NCBI RefSeq assembly: GCF_029688925.1 | Contig: NZ_JARUKY010000010.1 | Location: 1-64,000, forward strand | DNA length: 64,000 nucleotides | Direction of reading: 5' to 3' | Source of the DNA: Evansella sp. AB-P1 | Lineage (GTDB): Bacteria > Bacillota > Bacilli > Bacillales > Salisediminibacteriaceae | In this document: piece after piece, positions 49,466-58,635 of the stretch | How positions within the stretch are numbered: the first letter of the stretch is position 1 | Layout of the letters: each line of letters starts with the position of its first letter | Position numbers and translations under genes: made by a program | Notes under the pieces: generated by a model | What the model was told of the DNA's origin: nothing | Databases searched by the model: none | What the model saw: only the letters and a program-made list of their open reading frames with translations

Positions 49466-50005
49466 TTATAATTCCTCAACGATAATTTCTTCGTTTGTAT
49501 ACACACATATATCAGCTGCTGTTTTTAAAGATGCATAAGCAATTTCCTTTGCTGATAAATGTTTAGCATGTTCTTTTAATGATCGTCCAGCTGCTAATGC
49601 ATAGTGACCACCAGAGCCTATTGCTAATATACCATCATCTGGCTCTATGACCTCTCCAGTTCCAGCAATTAAATATAAATTAGAATTATCCATCACAATT
49701 AACATAGCTTCTAGCTTCCTTAAGACCCGATCACTTCGCCACTCTTTCGCTAATTCAACAGCTGCCCGTTGAAGGTTCCCAGAAAACTCTTCTAGCTTCT
49801 GTTCAAATTTCTCAGCTAGAGTAAAAGCATCGGCTACAGAACCAGCAAATCCTGCTACAACCTTGCCACGAAAAAGTTTTCTAACTTTTTTTGCTGTATG
49901 TTTCATAACTACAGCATTTCCAAACGTAACTTGCCCATCACCAGCCATAGCACATTTCCCATTATGCTTAATCGCAAAAATTGTTGTACCTTTAATTTGC
50001 CCCAT
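49466..50005 (-). CDS. hslV: HslV (ClpQ) peptidase
   Basis: Proteasome-beta-like peptidase subunit. The N-terminus is [12 protein letters not shown], with T7-T8 aligned to the mature N-terminal threonine of other HslV proteins; the core [20 protein letters not shown] and [16 protein letters not shown] is conserved. Bacillus subtilis ClpQ (CodW) has Ser at position 2 and has been reported to use it as nucleophile; here position 2 is Gly. It has 179 aa with AGGAGGAATTAG before the ATG. Confidence 0.96.
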   Translation of the reverse strand: MGQIKGTTIFAIKHNGKCAMAGDGQVTFGNAVVMKHTAKKVRKLFRGKVVAGFAGSVADAFTLAEKFEQKLEEFSGNLQRAAVELAKEWRSDRVLRKLEAMLIVMDNSNLYLIAGTGEVIEPDDGILAIGSGGHYALAAGRSLKEHAKHLSAKEIAYASLKTAADICVYTNEEIIVEEL

Positions 50006-50084
50006 CTAATTCCTCCTCGTTTAACACTACTTTTCATTTCAATGAAAAATGGATAGGACCTTTCATTGTCCGCTAACAGAGACT

Positions 50085-50405
50085 CCCATGGAAGTGAAAA
50101 TTTGCACTCTAGGGTATGAAAATACCTTCAAAAAGTGCGGTAGCTTTTATCATGGGCATAAGCGCGACATCTATTCTGCTTCACTTCGTATGAAATCATA
50201 GTGTCTTCTTTACCGCGGGCAACGCTTCAGCCTCCACACTATACATTTTGTTTACTGCTAAAGTACTTGGTCCTTTCCTCTGCCTCTGCAAGTGTTTCTC
50301 TGTTGTTATATGCGTCGAGACAACTCGAAGTTTATTCGTAAAGCATATGCTCGTCGCAGGATTCGCAGCATTACACTACTGAACCAACACTTATTTTCAG
50401 GGTAG
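50085..50405 (-). repeat. family A dispersed repeat, copy 4
   Basis: On the minus strand it begins ctaccctgaaaataagtg then ttggttcag, and runs to about 50085 (ttccatgggagtctctg). It aligns with 6262-6513; it also shares 19 identical bases with 45337-45355. Confidence 0.78.
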
Positions 50406-50580
50406 CCATTCATATGATTTTATGAATTTAAGTATGTAAGTCATACATATAAAGCATGTTCAACCATACACATGATTCTACGCGAAAAAATAACAAGAAA
50501 ATAAACTTAACGCTTTTGTCGTTTATAAAACTGTTTTATCCATTATGTTAAAGATTCATACTTACCTTCCTTCATTTTTA

Positions 50581-50615
50581 AGAGCTACTAAATCGTATCA
50601 CAATTTAGTAGCTCT
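50581..50615 (-). terminator. Hairpin after trmFO, possible terminator
   Basis: A perfect 13-bp stem (50581-50593 with 50603-50615) with a 9-nt loop, 12 bp after the trmFO stop. The minus-strand sequence after it is TTAAAAATG, a poor T-tract, so termination strength is doubtful. Confidence 0.6.
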
Positions 50616-50626
50616 TTCAATAAAGT

Positions 50627-51931
50627 TTACAATTTTTTCACAAAATTCTGAATTGTTTCTAATGCTTGATTAGCATACTTTTCATTTCTTTCTTGTTTAT
50701 TCTTGATTCTTTTTTCAAACGGAGGCAATAAACCAAAATTTGCATTCATAGGTTGAAAATTATTAGGATTAGCCGTGGTTATATACTTTGACATAGACCC
50801 TAATATAGTTTCTTCAGGAAAAACTATTGTTTCCTTCCCTTGTACTAATCTTGCTGCATTTATTCCAGCAATTAATCCTGCTGCAGCAGACTCTACATAC
50901 CCTTCCACACCTGTCATCTGGCCTGCAAAAAATAAGTTTGGTCTATCTTTATATTGATATGTAGCTGACAAAAGTTTGGGTGAATTAATAAATGTATTTC
51001 TATGCATAACACCATAGCGGACAATCTCTGCATTCTCTAAGCCTGGAATAAGCTGAAGAACTTCTTTTTGTGGACCCCATTTCATATGTGTTTGGAATCC
51101 GACAATATTATACAAAGTACCACTACTATTATCTTGACGCAATTGAACAACAGCATAAGGGCGTTTCCCTGTTTTTGGATCCTCTAAACCGACAGGCTTC
51201 ATTGGTCCAAAAAGTAATGTTTTACGACCGCGCTTTGCCATCACTTCTACCGGCATACACCCTTCAAAAAACATTTCTTTCTCAAACTCTTTCACAGGTA
51301 CTGTTTCTGCTTCTATTAGAGCATCATAAAATCGATTAAACTCTTCTTCCGACATGGGACAATTTAAGTAAGCTGCTTCCCCTTTGTCATATCGCGATTT
51401 TAAATAAACCTTTGATCGATCAATGGAATCTGCTTCAATGATGGGAGCTGCAGCATTATAAAAATATAAATGCTCTTCTGTCGTTAGGCTTTTTAGTTTA
51501 CTAGACAAGCTCTCAGAAGTTAAGGGACCTGTACAGATAATCGTAGGCCCTTCTGGGACATCTGTAACCTCATCCTCAATAACTTCAACTAGTTCATGAT
51601 GTTTTACCCTTTCGGTAACTAGAGCTGCAAACTCATGACGGTCTACAGCTAAAGCTCCTCCTGCAGGAACTGCACAATCATCTGCAGAACTAATAATGAC
51701 AGAGTCTAGAATACGCATTTCTTCCTTTAAGACACCAACAGCATTCGTCAATGTGTTAGCTCTTAATGAATTACTGCAGACAAGCTCTGCAAATTTATCT
51801 GTGTGATGTGCTGGCGTTTGTTTTTTCGGTCTCATTTCAAATAATTTTACAGGAATACCTCGTTTGGCTAATTGCCAAGCAGCCTCACTTCCTGCTAATC
51901 CAGCTCCAATGACGTTTACATGTTGTAACAA
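50627..51931 (-). CDS. trmFO: tRNA (uracil-54-C5) methyltransferase TrmFO
   Basis: Folate- and FAD-dependent enzyme that makes ribothymidine-54 in tRNA. The FAD-binding [19 protein letters not shown] is at the N-terminus; [18 protein letters not shown] and the C-terminal [20 protein letters not shown] are family signatures. I place the start at the TTG at 51931: GAGGAGGAAG lies 6-7 nt upstream, while an earlier in-frame codon overlaps that site. That gives 434 aa. It follows topA by 66 bp. Confidence 0.96.
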   Translation of the reverse strand: MLQHVNVIGAGLAGSEAAWQLAKRGIPVKLFEMRPKKQTPAHHTDKFAELVCSNSLRANTLTNAVGVLKEEMRILDSVIISSADDCAVPAGGALAVDRHEFAALVTERVKHHELVEVIEDEVTDVPEGPTIICTGPLTSESLSSKLKSLTTEEHLYFYNAAAPIIEADSIDRSKVYLKSRYDKGEAAYLNCPMSEEEFNRFYDALIEAETVPVKEFEKEMFFEGCMPVEVMAKRGRKTLLFGPMKPVGLEDPKTGKRPYAVVQLRQDNSSGTLYNIVGFQTHMKWGPQKEVLQLIPGLENAEIVRYGVMHRNTFINSPKLLSATYQYKDRPNLFFAGQMTGVEGYVESAAAGLIAGINAARLVQGKETIVFPEETILGSMSKYITTANPNNFQPMNANFGLLPPFEKRIKNKQERNEKYANQALETIQNFVKKL

Positions 51932-51997
51932 AACAAACTTCCTCCTCAAACTCTACCACTTTTCATTTGTCAAAATGAACGAATAAGGTATACTTCC

Positions 51998-54070
51998 CTA
52001 ATTTTGTTCCTCTTTATAATCACATTTAGAACACTGGACATGTATTCCTTTTTTTGTTTTCTTTTCGACAAGCATATTTTCACATTTTGGACACGTTCTT
52101 GCAATCGGTTTGTCCCAAGAAATAAATTCACAATCTGGATAGCGATCGCACCCGTAAAAAATTCTACGCTTTTTGCTTTTTCTTTCAACAACATTTCCTT
52201 CCTTACATTCTGGGCACTTAACACCTACATCTTTTACTATTGCTTTTGTATTTCGACATTCTGGAAAGTTAGAACAAGCCATAAACTTCCCAAAACGGCC
52301 CATTTTATATACCATTTCATTGCCGCATTTTTCGCAATCTTCGCCAGCAGGCTCATCCTTGATTTCTACTTCCTTCATTTCCTCTTCTGCTTTTTTCAAA
52401 CGTTTCTCAAACTCTTGATAAAATTCACCAATAACCTTTACCCATTGTTCATTTCCATCTTCAATAGAATCTAAATCCGTTTCCATTTTTGCCGTAAAAT
52501 CAACGTTTAATATTTCAGGAAAAAATTCTTCGATTAACTCTAATACAATTTCACCAAGCTCCGTAGGAACAAAACGTTTATCTTCCAATGCTACATAACC
52601 TCTACGCTGAATGGTATCTAACGTAGGTGCATATGTTGAAGGTCGACCTATTCCTAGTTCCTCCATGGTTTTTACTAACCTAGCTTCAGAATAACGAGGG
52701 GGTGGTTGTGTAAAGTGTTGATTCGGATCAATTTCGTCTGCTTTTGCCTTATCTCCCTCAGTCATTTCTGGTAGTAGACGATCTTCCTCTTTCTTTCCAT
52801 CGTCATTCCCTTCAATATAAACTTTCATAAACCCAGGAAATTTAAGCTTCGATCCAGTTGCTCTAAATGTTACTCCATTATTTACAAGGTCAACAGACAT
52901 TGTATCTAAAATAGCTGGTGCCATTTGACTAGCAACCATTCGTTCCCATATTAGCTTATATAAACGATGTTGATCCCGGCTCAAATATGATTTTACTGAT
53001 TTAGGATCTAATATAACAGATGTTGGACGAATTGCTTCATGTGCATCTTGAGAATTTGTACTTTGCTTTGTTTTGATTGTCTGTTCATTTATATATTCTT
53101 TTCCATAATTCTTTTCAATATATTCTTTTGCTTCGTTTTTCGCTGTATCAGACAAACGGGTGGAATCGGTTCTCATGTATGTTATGAGACCTACTGTACC
53201 CTGTTTACCTAAGTCAATCCCTTCATATAACTGTTGTGCTAACATCATTGTTTTCTTTGCACGAAAATTTAATTTTCTGGCAGCCTCTTGCTGTAATGAC
53301 GAAGTTGTAAATGAAACGACAGGGTTTCTGCGTCTCTCACGTTTTTTTACCTGGTCAATGTGAAATACGTCTCCTGATAATACTTTTAAAACTTCCTTAA
53401 CATCCTCTTCAGATGTAAGCTCTCTCTTCTTCCCATCAATAGAGGTAAATTTTGCTTCAAAGTTTTCCCCATCTTTTTTAAATTTCGCTTCAATAGACCA
53501 ATACTCTTCTGGTTGAAATGCTTTAATCTCTTTTTCACGATCAATGATCATTTTTACAGCAACAGATTGAACTCTTCCTGCACTTAAACCTTTTTTTACT
53601 TTCTTCCATAATAGTGGACTTATATTATACCCTACGAGACGATCAAGGACACGACGTGCTTGCTGTGCATCAACCAAGTTCATATCGATTGTTCGAGGTT
53701 TTTTAAATGAGTCTTTAATTGCTTGTTTCGTAATCTCATTAAAAACAACTCTACACTCAGATGTTTGATCAATATTTAAACTATGTGCTAAATGCCATGC
53801 AATAGCTTCGCCTTCACGATCCGGGTCAGCTGCAAGATAGATTTTTTTTGCTTTCTTTGCAGCTGCTTTTAAATCCTTCAAAATAGGACCTTTCCCACGA
53901 ATTGTAATATATTTAGGAGTATAACTATCATCAACATTTACACCCATCTGACTTTTCGGTAAATCAATAACATGTCCCATGGATGCTTTCACAGCATATT
54001 TTTTCCCTAAATACTTTCCTATCGTCTTCGCTTTAGCGGGTGATTCCACGATCACTAAGTAATCGGACAT
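51998..54070 (-). CDS. topA: DNA topoisomerase I
   Basis: Relaxes negative supercoils. The Toprim domain starts [20 protein letters not shown]; the catalytic Tyr is in [15 protein letters not shown]; the C-terminus has three zinc-binding Cys4 modules (CEKCGNEM...[15 protein letters not shown]...[15 protein letters not shown]...CSKCDY). The ATG at 54070 has AAAGGAGAGG upstream, giving 690 aa, the family size; the frame opens 12 codons further upstream. A promoter with a perfect TTGACA precedes it. Confidence 0.97.
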   Translation of the reverse strand: MSDYLVIVESPAKAKTIGKYLGKKYAVKASMGHVIDLPKSQMGVNVDDSYTPKYITIRGKGPILKDLKAAAKKAKKIYLAADPDREGEAIAWHLAHSLNIDQTSECRVVFNEITKQAIKDSFKKPRTIDMNLVDAQQARRVLDRLVGYNISPLLWKKVKKGLSAGRVQSVAVKMIIDREKEIKAFQPEEYWSIEAKFKKDGENFEAKFTSIDGKKRELTSEEDVKEVLKVLSGDVFHIDQVKKRERRRNPVVSFTTSSLQQEAARKLNFRAKKTMMLAQQLYEGIDLGKQGTVGLITYMRTDSTRLSDTAKNEAKEYIEKNYGKEYINEQTIKTKQSTNSQDAHEAIRPTSVILDPKSVKSYLSRDQHRLYKLIWERMVASQMAPAILDTMSVDLVNNGVTFRATGSKLKFPGFMKVYIEGNDDGKKEEDRLLPEMTEGDKAKADEIDPNQHFTQPPPRYSEARLVKTMEELGIGRPSTYAPTLDTIQRRGYVALEDKRFVPTELGEIVLELIEEFFPEILNVDFTAKMETDLDSIEDGNEQWVKVIGEFYQEFEKRLKKAEEEMKEVEIKDEPAGEDCEKCGNEMVYKMGRFGKFMACSNFPECRNTKAIVKDVGVKCPECKEGNVVERKSKKRRIFYGCDRYPDCEFISWDKPIARTCPKCENMLVEKKTKKGIHVQCSKCDYKEEQN

Positions 54071-54149
54071 ACCCAAGCTCCTCTCCTTTAGAGGTAAATT
54101 ATTCAAATAGTATCTTATTCAAACGAATAAGTAAAGTAAAATCTTCCCT

Positions 54150-54179
54150 ATTATTAAACACACTATTATAGTTTGTCAA
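54150..54179 (-). promoter_or_regulatory. SigA-type promoter of topA
   Basis: On the minus strand, -35 TTGACA (54174-54179, perfect), 18-bp spacer, -10 AATAAT (54150-54155, 5 of 6). The leader would be about 70 nt. Confidence 0.65.
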
Positions 54180-54318
54180 ACATGAAATGAGAAATATTAG
54201 AAAAGAATACAATAGAAACATTAATATATCAGCCTTTTAAGCCGAAAAATATTTTTTGAATTTTTCGAACAAATCACTTTTCTTTATGAATAAGAGATAG
54301 ACTGTCTTTTTTCAATTT

Positions 54319-55203
54319 TTACAGCTGAGCCCAAAAATATTCCTCTAATATATCATTTTCACTTAGAATTATTTTTGCTCCGTCCTGTATAAGTTTATTT
54401 GTTCCTTGTGATTCTACATTAGAAATTCTGCCAGGTAAAGCAAAAACATCTCTTCCTTGTTGTAATGCTAGGTCTGCAGTAATTAAGGAACCACTTTTAT
54501 CTTTTGCTTCAACAACAAAAGTAGCAGAGGATAAGCCACTTATAATACGGTTACGTTCTGGAAAATGCCACTTTTGCGGCCTAAGATATGGAGGGTATTC
54601 TGTGATTATAAGGTTCTTTTCTTTCATTCGTTGAAATAAGGAGGAATGTGCAGCAGGATAAACCCAATCTAATCCAAAACCCAGAACTGCTATAGTCTTT
54701 CCATTATTATTAAGGGTAAGTTCATGGGCCATACGATCAATACCTAAAGCTAGGCCACTTACTATTGAGACATCCTTTTTGATTACTGGAATAAGAATTT
54801 TCTGTAATTCTTCATAAATATATTTACTAGGGTGACGAGTTCCAACGACACTTAAAGACATATGGTTATATAATAAGGATTTATTTCCTTGAAAGTAGAT
54901 TATCCATGGAGGGTCGTAAATACTTTTTAATGATTTAGGATAGTCATCGTCAAAAATTGTTAGATAATGAATGTCTTTTCTTATATATTCCTGTAGTAGA
55001 CTGTTTACATTTACTTTTCTTAAATTTAATACTAATTCGTATGATTTTTTTTTAGTAATTTTGAGTTGGTTAATTAGTTGTTGAGGAGTCAGCTGATGAA
55101 TCGTTGCGAAAGTAGGATCGTGGTCATAAAACTTTTTTACGAGTTGATAATTACCACAGGCACAATAATGTAAGAGAAGTAAATTTCTTTGTTTTCTATT
55201 CAA
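54319..55203 (-). CDS. dprA: DNA-processing protein DprA (Smf)
   Basis: Binds incoming single-stranded DNA during transformation and loads RecA. The Rossmann-like core shows SVVGTRHPSKYIYEEL, IVSGLALGIDRMAHEL, AVLGFGLDWVYPAAH, FPERNRIISGLS and SLITADLALQQGRDVFALPG, all conserved. I prefer a TTG at 55203 (AAAGGAC 8 nt upstream; 294 aa): the frame opens to 55269, but that would start inside a hairpin and add 22 proline-rich residues. The gene suggests competence potential, though no late competence genes lie in this window. Confidence 0.9.
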   Translation of the reverse strand: MNRKQRNLLLLHYCACGNYQLVKKFYDHDPTFATIHQLTPQQLINQLKITKKKSYELVLNLRKVNVNSLLQEYIRKDIHYLTIFDDDYPKSLKSIYDPPWIIYFQGNKSLLYNHMSLSVVGTRHPSKYIYEELQKILIPVIKKDVSIVSGLALGIDRMAHELTLNNNGKTIAVLGFGLDWVYPAAHSSLFQRMKEKNLIITEYPPYLRPQKWHFPERNRIISGLSSATFVVEAKDKSGSLITADLALQQGRDVFALPGRISNVESQGTNKLIQDGAKIILSENDILEEYFWAQL

Positions 55204-55257
55204 TATATTTCGTCCTTTCAATGGGGAGTAGGGGGGAGAAAAAGGGGCATAAAGGTT

Positions 55258-55281
55258 AGCCCTCGACAATTATCGAGGGCT
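55258..55281 (-). other. Hairpin between sucD and dprA
   Basis: A perfect 9-bp stem (55258-55266 with 55273-55281), 6-nt loop, 17 bp after sucD. Only a distant T-run follows on the minus strand, so it is a weak terminator at best. Confidence 0.45.
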
Positions 55282-55298
55282 ATTTGAACGTTTATTAA

Positions 55299-56204
55299 TT
55301 ACTTATGTGTTACACACTTTTCAAAGATCCCTTGCTCTTTAAGAACAGAGATTAATGTTTCACCCATTACAGCTGGGGTTTCTGCAACCTTTACCCCTGC
55401 TGCTTCAAGCGTTTTGATCTTTTCTGCTGCTGTACCTTTACCACCGGAAATAATCGCACCAGCATGCCCCATACGCTTTCCAGGAGGTGCTGTTTGACCA
55501 CCGATAAAGCCTACAACAGGCTTCTTCATATTGGCTTTAATCCATTCTGCTGCTTCTTCTTCCGCTGTACCACCGATTTCACCAATCATAATGACAGCAT
55601 AAGTATCTTCGTCTTCATTAAATAGCTTTAGAACGTCAATGAAATTTGTTCCATTAACAGGGTCTCCACCAATACCTACTGCAGAGGATTGACCAATACC
55701 TTCAGTAGATAATTGGTGTACAGCTTCATATGTTAATGTACCTGAACGGGACACAACACCAACATGACCTTTTTTATGGATATAACCTGGCATAATTCCA
55801 ATTTTACATTCTTCAGGAGTAATAACCCCTGGGCAGTTCGGCCCTATCAAACGTGTATTCTTTCCTTCTAAATAACGCTTTACTTTAATCATATCGGTCA
55901 CAGGAATGCCTTCTGTTATCGTAATAACAAGTTCAACACCTGCATCCGTTGCTTCCATAATCGCATCTGCAGCGAATGGTGGTGGAACATATATTACTGA
56001 GGCATTTGCACCTGTAGCTTCAACCGCTTGTGATACAGTATCAAAAACAGGAATTCCTTCAACCTCCGTACCACCTTTACCAGGTGTTACTCCACCAACA
56101 ATGTTTGTACCATATTCAACTGCTTGCTTTGTATGAAATAGACCAGTTGCACCAGTAATACCTTGAACAATGACTTTCGTCTCTTTGTTGATCAAGATGC
56201 TCAT
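55299..56204 (-). CDS. sucD: Succinyl-CoA synthetase subunit alpha
   Basis: TCA-cycle enzyme; the alpha subunit carries the phosphorylated histidine. The CoA-binding domain begins [40 protein letters not shown] and the active-site His segment [16 protein letters not shown] are intact. It has 301 aa. It starts 16 bp after sucC stops. Confidence 0.98.
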   Translation of the reverse strand: MSILINKETKVIVQGITGATGLFHTKQAVEYGTNIVGGVTPGKGGTEVEGIPVFDTVSQAVEATGANASVIYVPPPFAADAIMEATDAGVELVITITEGIPVTDMIKVKRYLEGKNTRLIGPNCPGVITPEECKIGIMPGYIHKKGHVGVVSRSGTLTYEAVHQLSTEGIGQSSAVGIGGDPVNGTNFIDVLKLFNEDEDTYAVIMIGEIGGTAEEEAAEWIKANMKKPVVGFIGGQTAPPGKRMGHAGAIISGGKGTAAEKIKTLEAAGVKVAETPAVMGETLISVLKEQGIFEKCVTHK

Positions 56205-56220
56205 AATTATCCCCGCCTTT

Positions 56221-57384
56221 CTATGCTTTAACTAGAGAAACGATTTTTTCTGCCCCATCTGCCATGGATCCTGCTGCAGTAATATCTAATCCTGATTCTT
56301 CTAGTATTTTCTTACCTAAGTCCACATTTGTTCCTTCTAAACGAACTACTAGTGGAATTTCTAAGCCAACTTCTTTCGTTGCTGCAACAACACCTTCTGC
56401 AATAACATCACACTTCATAATTCCACCGAAGATGTTAACGTAAATACCTTTTACGTTTTCGTCAGAAAGAATGATTTTAAATGCTTCAGTAACCTTCTCT
56501 TTTGTTGCTCCGCCTCCAACATCAAGGAAGTTAGCTGGATCTCCTTTATAGTGCTTAATAATGTCCATTGTAGCCATCGCTAAACCTGCACCATTAACCA
56601 TGCATCCGATGTTTCCATCTAGAGAAATATAGCTTAGGTCAAACTTCGAAGCTTCAATTTCTTTTGGATCTTCTTCATCTAAATCGCGATACTCTAAAAT
56701 ATCTTTTTGACGATAAAGAGCATTGGAATCAAAATTAAGCTTTGCATCTAACGCCATTACTTTCCCATCACCTGTCGTTACTAGAGGGTTAATCTCTGCA
56801 ATCGAGCAATCTTTATCAACAAATACTTGATAAAGTCCCATCATAAATTTAACCGCTTCTCTAACAAGTTCTTTTGGGATGTTAATATTGAATGCTAGTC
56901 TTCTTGCTTGGTATGGCATTAAGCCTACAACCGGGTCTACAACTTCTTTAAAGATTTTTTCAGGGGTATTTTCGGCAACTTCCTCAATTTCCGTTCCACC
57001 CTCTTCAGAACCCATCATGACGATTCGATCAGTAGCACGATCTACCACTAATCCAATGTAATATTCACTTTTAATGTCACAGCCTTCTTCAATAAGTAAT
57101 CGTTTAACTTCTTTTCCCTCTGGTCCAGTTTGGTGAGTTACTAACGTCTTTCCTAAAATTTCGTCAGCGTATGTACGTACCTCGTCAAGATTCTTTGCAA
57201 CCTTAACTCCCCCCGCTTTACCACGACCACCTGCGTGGATTTGGGCCTTCACTACTGATACTTGTGTTCCTAATTCTTTAGCCGCTTCCACCGCTTCATC
57301 AACGGAATAGGCAACCTTTCCATTTGGAACAGCAACGCCATAATTTCTTAAAAGTTCTTTACCTTGATACTCATGGATATTCAT
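56221..57384 (-). CDS. sucC: Succinyl-CoA synthetase subunit beta
   Basis: ATP-grasp subunit that binds the nucleotide and pairs with SucD. It begins [60 protein letters not shown] and the C-terminal [14 protein letters not shown] are characteristic. Of two close ATGs I choose 57384, because AGGAGG lies six bases before it and directly abuts the other (387 aa). A candidate promoter is at 57454-57481. Confidence 0.97.
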   Translation of the reverse strand: MNIHEYQGKELLRNYGVAVPNGKVAYSVDEAVEAAKELGTQVSVVKAQIHAGGRGKAGGVKVAKNLDEVRTYADEILGKTLVTHQTGPEGKEVKRLLIEEGCDIKSEYYIGLVVDRATDRIVMMGSEEGGTEIEEVAENTPEKIFKEVVDPVVGLMPYQARRLAFNINIPKELVREAVKFMMGLYQVFVDKDCSIAEINPLVTTGDGKVMALDAKLNFDSNALYRQKDILEYRDLDEEDPKEIEASKFDLSYISLDGNIGCMVNGAGLAMATMDIIKHYKGDPANFLDVGGGATKEKVTEAFKIILSDENVKGIYVNIFGGIMKCDVIAEGVVAATKEVGLEIPLVVRLEGTNVDLGKKILEESGLDITAAGSMADGAEKIVSLVKA

Positions 57385-57453
57385 AGCCATCCTCCTTACT
57401 GAGTAATTTGTTGCGAAATCATTTCACAACTAAAATTGTCATAACTAGTATGA

Positions 57454-57481
57454 CTTATACATCCTTTGTTATGATTATCAA
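57454..57481 (-). promoter_or_regulatory. Candidate SigA promoter of sucCD
   Basis: On the minus strand, -35 TTGATA (57476-57481), 16-bp spacer, -10 TATAAG (57454-57459); each box is 5 of 6. The start would be near 57447, a leader of about 63 nt. Confidence 0.45.
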
Positions 57482-57722
57482 CGTTTAGTTTACGAATCTA
57501 ATCATAACTTCATAACTTGGATTCGCTAAAATATAAGCAAATCCTGTTTCTCGAAAAAAAAATTCAAGAAATAGTAACAATTTGGCGATATGTAAGTTGA
57601 TTAAGTTCATTTAATAGAAAATAATTAATCAAACAATTCTTACTTTATCACACAATATTTATTTTACTATACTTTTCGACAATTTTGTGAATAAATGCTC
57701 AGAAAAATATTTAAAAAATTGT

Positions 57723-57795
57723 CTACCCTGAAAATTGAGAAGGTTCAGTAGTGGAAGGCAACGACTCCAGCAGGAAACACTATCCTTTAGCATGG
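57723..57795 (+). repeat. family A dispersed repeat, fragment (copy 5)
   Basis: Begins ctaccctgaaaattgaga, then aggttcagtagtggaaggc and acgactccagcagg, matching the head of the copies at 6262 and 21331. Only about 70 bp remain. Confidence 0.7.
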
Positions 57796-57802
57796 CAAAT
57801 AA

Positions 57803-57835
57803 ATTAAAGATCCTACTGAGTTATTCAGTAGAATC
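57803..57835 (-). terminator. Intrinsic terminator overlapping the stop of the small acidic gene
   Basis: Stem of 11 bp (57809-57819 with 57825-57835, one G-U) followed by TTTAATTTATTT on the minus strand. The 5' arm contains the last codons of the gene. Confidence 0.78.
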
Positions 57836-58087
57836 TTCATTTTCATCTTCATGCCACTTTTTCTCCCCAACCTGATGTGTTGGATGCATGAAATGTTCGC
57901 CTGGTAACATTTTATTTTTTGCATGTGTTTCTAGAGGAACACGAGATCTATTTTCTTCTTCATCAATAAGTGGAGCTTCTTCTTCCTCTACCCAATGATC
58001 TCCAGACATAATGGCTGGATCAATATTTTCGTTCCAATGTTCAAGAGGAGTCTCAGGATTTGGTTCAAATTCCCTTTTTTTCTTCAT
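57821..58087 (-). CDS. Small acidic protein, DUF3905-like
   Basis: 88 residues, acidic and tryptophan-containing, with no membrane segment. The segment PLEHWNENIDPAIMSGDHWV (about 13-32) resembles the conserved motif of the DUF3905 family of spore-formers; I am only moderately sure of this link. The ATG at 58087 has AAAGGAAAG upstream and lies 1 bp after the stop of the spore-protein-like gene, so the two are cotranscribed and may both be sporulation genes. Its function is unknown. Confidence 0.65.
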   Translation of the reverse strand: MKKKREFEPNPETPLEHWNENIDPAIMSGDHWVEEEEAPLIDEEENRSRVPLETHAKNKMLPGEHFMHPTHQVGEKKWHEDENEDSTE

Positions 58088-58088
58088 T

Positions 58089-58265
58089 TTACTTCTTTCC
58101 TTTTTGATTTTTATTAACAATTTTTCGTGTTACAGAGTGCATATTTGCTTGTTGATCTGTTTGTATTGAAGACTGAAATATCCCAAATTCCTGCGCAATT
58201 TCCTCTCTATAATGATCCATTAACTGTTCTGCTTCTTTAGGAACAATGCGAGAACGTTTCGTCAT
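58089..58265 (-). CDS. Divergent alpha/beta-type small acid-soluble spore protein
   Basis: 58 residues. The block RSRIVPKEAEQLMDHYREEI followed by AQEFGI matches the alpha/beta SASP core (E-I-A-Q-E-F-G), including the site cut by the germination protease GPR. The second conserved half is degraded: instead of the usual ANGSVGGEITKRLV there is ANMHSVTRKIVNK. Classical SASPs bind and protect spore DNA; whether this variant still does is open. AAAGGAGGGG precedes the ATG. It lies in an otherwise vegetative cluster. Confidence 0.75.
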   Translation of the reverse strand: MTKRSRIVPKEAEQLMDHYREEIAQEFGIFQSSIQTDQQANMHSVTRKIVNKNQKGKK

Positions 58266-58317
58266 TAGATCACCCCTCCTTTTAGTAATAGGATGACCCA
58301 CTATTCCCTCATGACAC

Positions 58318-58635
58318 TTAGGAATTATTTCCTTTTGATTGATCAAGCTGATAAATAAAACTAAAAATTTCTGCAACAACGCCATATAAATCTGGTGGTA
58401 TACGTTCATTAATATTTAATTGTGATAAGATTTCTACTAATGAAGCATCCTCTTGTATTGGGATTTCTTCTTCCAAAGCTCGTTTAATGATTTCTTCTGC
58501 AACAAACCCTTTTCCTGAAGCTTTTATTATCGGGGCATCGTTTACTTTTTGGTCGTATCCTAATGCAACTGCACGTTTTTTTCTTACCTGAGTATCTATT
58601 GTATTTATATTTTCTATATCTATTCTTTTTTTCAT
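58318..58635 (-). CDS. ylqH: Stand-alone FlhB C-terminal-domain protein (YlqH/FlhX type)
   Basis: 105 residues. KKRAVALGYDQKVNDAPIIK aligns with HYAVALKYDGNQMDAPIIVA of the window's own FlhB just after its NPTH cleavage site, and IPPDLYGVVAEIFSFIYQLD aligns with VPEDLFKAVAEVLAYVYRIQ. It lacks membrane helices and the NPTH site, so it resembles the already-cleaved FlhB tail. Its ATG overlaps the ylqG stop (ATGA). It may take part in substrate switching or in another export-related task; no direct function can be read from the sequence. Confidence 0.9.
   Translation of the reverse strand: MKKRIDIENINTIDTQVRKKRAVALGYDQKVNDAPIIKASGKGFVAEEIIKRALEEEIPIQEDASLVEILSQLNINERIPPDLYGVVAEIFSFIYQLDQSKGNNS

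Larger units (their letters stand above)
50006..50626. other. trmFO-hslV spacer, xerC position without a gene
   Basis: No recombinase or other gene is seen in any frame. Contents are the trmFO 3' hairpin (50581-50615), about 170 bp of AT-rich sequence, and a family A repeat (50085-50405). In B. subtilis xerC (codV) lies here. Confidence 0.8.
57385..57820. other. spacer upstream of sucC
   Basis: No gene. It contains the sucC promoter candidate (57454-57481), an AT-rich stretch, a family A fragment (57723-57795) and most of the terminator of the upstream small gene. Confidence 0.65.

Noticed and set aside
51970-52224. 84-codon minus-strand frame overlapping the end of topA
   Set aside because: Shadow of the Cys-rich zinc-module region of topA; no ribosome site.
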